Shown here piece after piece: positions 61,333 to 64,000 of a stretch of DNA of 64,000 nucleotides. The notes under the pieces were generated by a model. That model saw only the letters and a list, made by a program, of their open reading frames with translations. It searched no databases and was not told the DNA's origin. The stretch spans positions 62,001-126,000 of the forward strand of contig JARBJD010000161.1 in the NCBI GenBank assembly GCA_033064195.1, written 5' to 3'. The position numbers were made by a program, and so were the translations under genes. Within the stretch, counting starts at the first letter, position 1, and each line of letters begins with the position of its first letter. Source of the DNA: Blattamonas nauphoetae. Taxonomy: Eukaryota; Preaxostyla; Oxymonadida.

Positions 61333-62700
61333 TCAAACTGGTTGCATCCCCATTGCGAGGTTGAGTAGCAGGCTCGCAGTGCGGTTGTTAAAATCGGCTG
61401 ACTCGATCATGTCTGTCTCCACAAGATTTGAGACATCTGACGGGTTCGATAGTTGTGGAGTGATTGACCACGATGATGGGACAATGAGAGATGCGAAAGT
61501 GTATCCTTCCACAAACACCCACTCACCAAGCCCAGTCGAAGAGCAGTAACAGTTTGAAAATGACGACGAGACGATCACACCTTCGATTAGTGATGGGGTT
61601 CGTTGTTGTGGACTAACGAACTGAACAGTCGAGAGAAACACTTGATCACCAGCTGCGACTCGAAGCAGTGCAGTCATCGATCCTCCATTCCTTCATCGCG
61701 ATTGAGAGTGATCTCACTCCCTTTCACCGACTTTCAGCTGATTCTGTGAGTTGGCAGACACAGTCGTCTGGCTGGCAGTGGTCAGAGATGGAGAGGGAGT
61801 GTGGAAGAGTGTGCGTGGATCGAATTACCCTTCAAACTTGAAAGTCAACTGATTGTGGAATCAGAAGGTCGGTCCACCTGTCGAGCAATAATCTCCTCAG
61901 CGATGACGTCGGTGAACGTCGGATAAGGATAGAGCGTGATGTCATTCCTTTTTGGAGCTTTTGGAAAGAATGATTCTTCCCAAACAACAGTCAATCTGAT
62001 CAGTCCGTCGTTGAAGTTCACGTTTGAGATGATCAGGAAAGTGATTCATTTGACTGGCTCATAAGAATATCCAAAATTGATCGCGCTTCGGTGAGGTTCT
62101 TCCGATGTCGCGGCTTCCACTGAGCTGAGTGAGAGTTCAGACAAGACACCATGAATTGTCAGTAAGTCTCTGTTGGGTGAGCGACAGTTGGAGAGTTTGA
62201 CATTTGTGACGGTGGCGTGGTTCATAAACTGCAGGAGCAATCCACCAGTGTGTCCGCTCGCATTGCATCCTGTGATGTCGAGTCCGTTGATTGTCGCATC
62301 AACACAGTTAGATCGATCTGTCCATGAACCAGTTTCGAACCATCCAGCGATATACGAAGAGGAGCAGTCGATGATAATGCAACCATTCACGTTTTGCGAG
62401 CCGAATTCCGTGATTCCGCTTGTGTGATTCGAAAATCCGCCTCTGTGCGAACCAGAGGACGTGGTGGCATGGCAATCAACGAGTTTGCAGTGGATAACTC
62501 CGAATCCGCCTCTCCCTGACGATGATGTCGGCTGTTGCGAATTGGTGATATATTCAGCCTTGTTGTCTGTGTGGTTGGATGAGACGGTCAGATTCGAAGC
62601 GAGAAAGTCGCCGTTGGTGTGGTCTGACGAACTTGCATTCCTCAAGCTGAATGGTGTGATGTGTGCAATGTGAAATTGGTCTCGGTGACGGTGATCAGCT
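61333..62700 (-). pseudogene. Beta-helix-type protein sequence
   Basis: The minus-strand frame 62,645-62,046 ('GRGGFGVIHCKLVDCHATTS', 'VNGCIIIDCSSSYIAGWFET', 'HATVTNVKLSNCRSPNRD') has clear beta-helix repeats. After one TGA the same frame continues ('ITFLIISNVNFNDGLIRLTV') to ~61,850. A further piece lies at 61,677-61,333 ('GEWVFVEGYTFASLIVPSSW'). One gene with a few stops and at least one frame change is the simplest reading. Confidence 0.5.
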
Positions 62701-62995
62701 CTCCAAATATTGTCGTTTCGAATCCACCAGGTTCCATTCTAACTTGCTTGAATTTGTCTCCATCGACATGCCATCAACATGACATGTCAGTATTGAGATC
62801 GCAGTGCAGTCAAACGAGTGTGTGGACGAATGTCTGATAAAAGTTTATGTTTTTATCCCACGAAACGATGTCATCAATATAATCAGAGGTGATCCTGCTG
62901 GTTTGAGTGGTGAAGAGCCGTTTTTTTTGACAGAAATGTCCTGCGTTAGTGAAATACGGGCAGTATGAGTGATAGATACAAGTTGAGTGAGGGCC

Positions 62996-63800
62996 TCACA
63001 GAGGAGCGTTGCGGTGGGAGACAAATCCCGAAAAAGGAGTGATCACCGTGTCCTTTGATGGTTCCAACTCCCACTCCCGCAGCTTCACAAGCTCCACAGG
63101 AAGAGCCTCCTTCACTCGCTCGTCCAAAATAAGAACCGCACCAAACTCCTCTCTCCCCTTCGTTTGTGGCTCGTCTGTCTTGTCCTTCCAGTCAGCGAGG
63201 TGTCTAAGATTGGTCGTCGTTCCAGACTGGAGGAGAGAAATGGATGAAAGATAAAGAGAGGGCAAAGACGATGAAGTCGAGAAGGGGAGAGAGAAGGTGA
63301 TGAATGTTGTTGATGAGAGAGTGGTGGACAGACTGTGGATGGACTTCGGGCAACGTAAGATCCCTCACTTCTGAAAACAAATAAGAAAATGACAGAACAG
63401 CAATTAAAACCTTCGAGGTTGAGATCAAGTGACAAAAAAGCATACTCCAAAAAACCCTTCTTGATCTTCTGGAGCTGTGACAAGATCTTGGTCGCGTTGT
63501 ACGTGATGAGAAAGGACGAGAGGAGTGCATTCGGTCGGCTCAGTTGGTTTAAGAAATCGGATGTCTGTTTTGGGATGAGAACAGTGCGAGGAAAAGAAGA
63601 GATGTGAGAATTGTTCGAGATCTGCTAAAAGAAGAGCAGAGATGGGTGAGTGCATTGTGCGATTGGTGTGTATGGGTTGGAGATGACGATGAGGATGACT
63701 TCACACTGCACGAGATGAAAGGCGAATATCAATCCAGTCAGCAGGAGAGACCCAAGCATCAGCTTTCGGGTGCTCACTTAACGTACTCGATTTAACCCGC
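62996..63800 (-). pseudogene. Membrane-protein family member (paralogue of 38.6-39.2 kb)
   Basis: Minus-strand readings include 'LMLGSLLLTGLIFAFHLVQC', 'CCSVIFLFVFRSEG' and the block 'DEPQTKGREEFGAVLILDER', ending at 62,996. Nucleotide similarity to 38,760-39,170 is high in patches (GAGTGCATTGTGCGATTGGT shared). Frames change several times, so either many short introns or decay are involved. Confidence 0.4.
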
Positions 63801-64000
63801 AACTCCGGATAAACCCATACCCTTGATCTTCAGCCCAGAATTCGGACATATTCCCAGTTTTATCATTATTTCGCTGGAATTATGTCACAGTCTGTGCTGG
63901 AGAACACTTAATATCAAGAAATGAACAAGAAAGGGTCGTTGATCAAGATCACGACCATAATATTATGAAACCAAAATGTGTCATTCGAGTGTCGATGATG
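63801..64000. other. Window-end spacer
   Basis: No gene or repeat is recognised in the last 200 bases. Confidence 0.4.

Overview
The window looks like nuclear DNA of an anaerobic, intron-bearing protist. A metamonad of the oxymonad/Preaxostyla type is my best guess (inference). Supporting signs are a flavodoxin/two-[4Fe-4S]-ferredoxin fusion, very short GT-AG introns (24-44 nt) beside longer ones, serine-rich beta-helix surface-type proteins, a Crinkler/RHS-type P-loop NTPase, VPS13, kelch and kinase fragments, and abundant DNA transposons. Intact long ORFs contain no internal stop codons, so the standard genetic code is the simplest reading.

Layout. 1-917: right end of a Mutator-like element (copy A). 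918-3291: a decayed minus-strand gene, probably RME-8/DNAJC13-like, which that element interrupts. 3292-3800: a 0.5 kb duplicate of the 3' end of the coiled-coil gene at 12.7-18.8 kb. 4.1-6.3 kb: an armadillo/importin-alpha-like gene with tiny introns. 6.6-12.0 kb: an intact 1,810-residue CRN/RHS-type NTPase. 12.3-18.8 kb: an intact 2,022-residue coiled-coil protein. 18.9-20.2 kb: two non-autonomous inverted-repeat elements. 20.2-21.2 kb: a multi-spanning membrane protein gene. 22.6-23.5 kb: the flavodoxin-ferredoxin gene. 23.9-25.1 kb: an element whose inverted ends are built of a 21-23 bp minisatellite. 25.1-38.2 kb: three nested elements, E1 containing E2 containing E3, with TAGTG...CACTA ends and 3-bp target duplications. 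They carry pieces of a kelch gene, a beta-helix gene and VPS13. 38.5-44.7 kb: decayed membrane-protein sequence interrupted by Mutator-like copy B (39,811-43,148). 44,715-54,853: a 10.1 kb segment bounded by an 11-bp inverted repeat and an 8-bp direct repeat, holding beta-helix gene remains and an apparently intact DD35D (pogo/Tigger-type) transposase. 54.9-61.3 kb: one decayed minus-strand gene interrupted by Mutator-like copy C (56,352-58,972) and by an element carrying part of an SNF1-like kinase (59,211-61,000). 61.3-63.8 kb: beta-helix remains and a second copy of the 38.5 kb membrane-protein family.

The main theme is gene-fragment carriage. At least three unrelated terminal-repeat families (9-bp, 8-bp and 3-bp target duplications) each enclose recognisable pieces of ordinary cellular genes, introns included, and no transposase of their own. 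Several have landed in coding sequence, and removing element plus one target copy restores an open frame. This resembles plant Pack-MULE/Pack-TYPE transduplication.

Expressed-looking genes are few: the CRN/RHS NTPase, the coiled-coil protein, flavodoxin-ferredoxin, the transposase, and possibly the importin-like and membrane-protein genes. Most other coding-like sequence is decayed.
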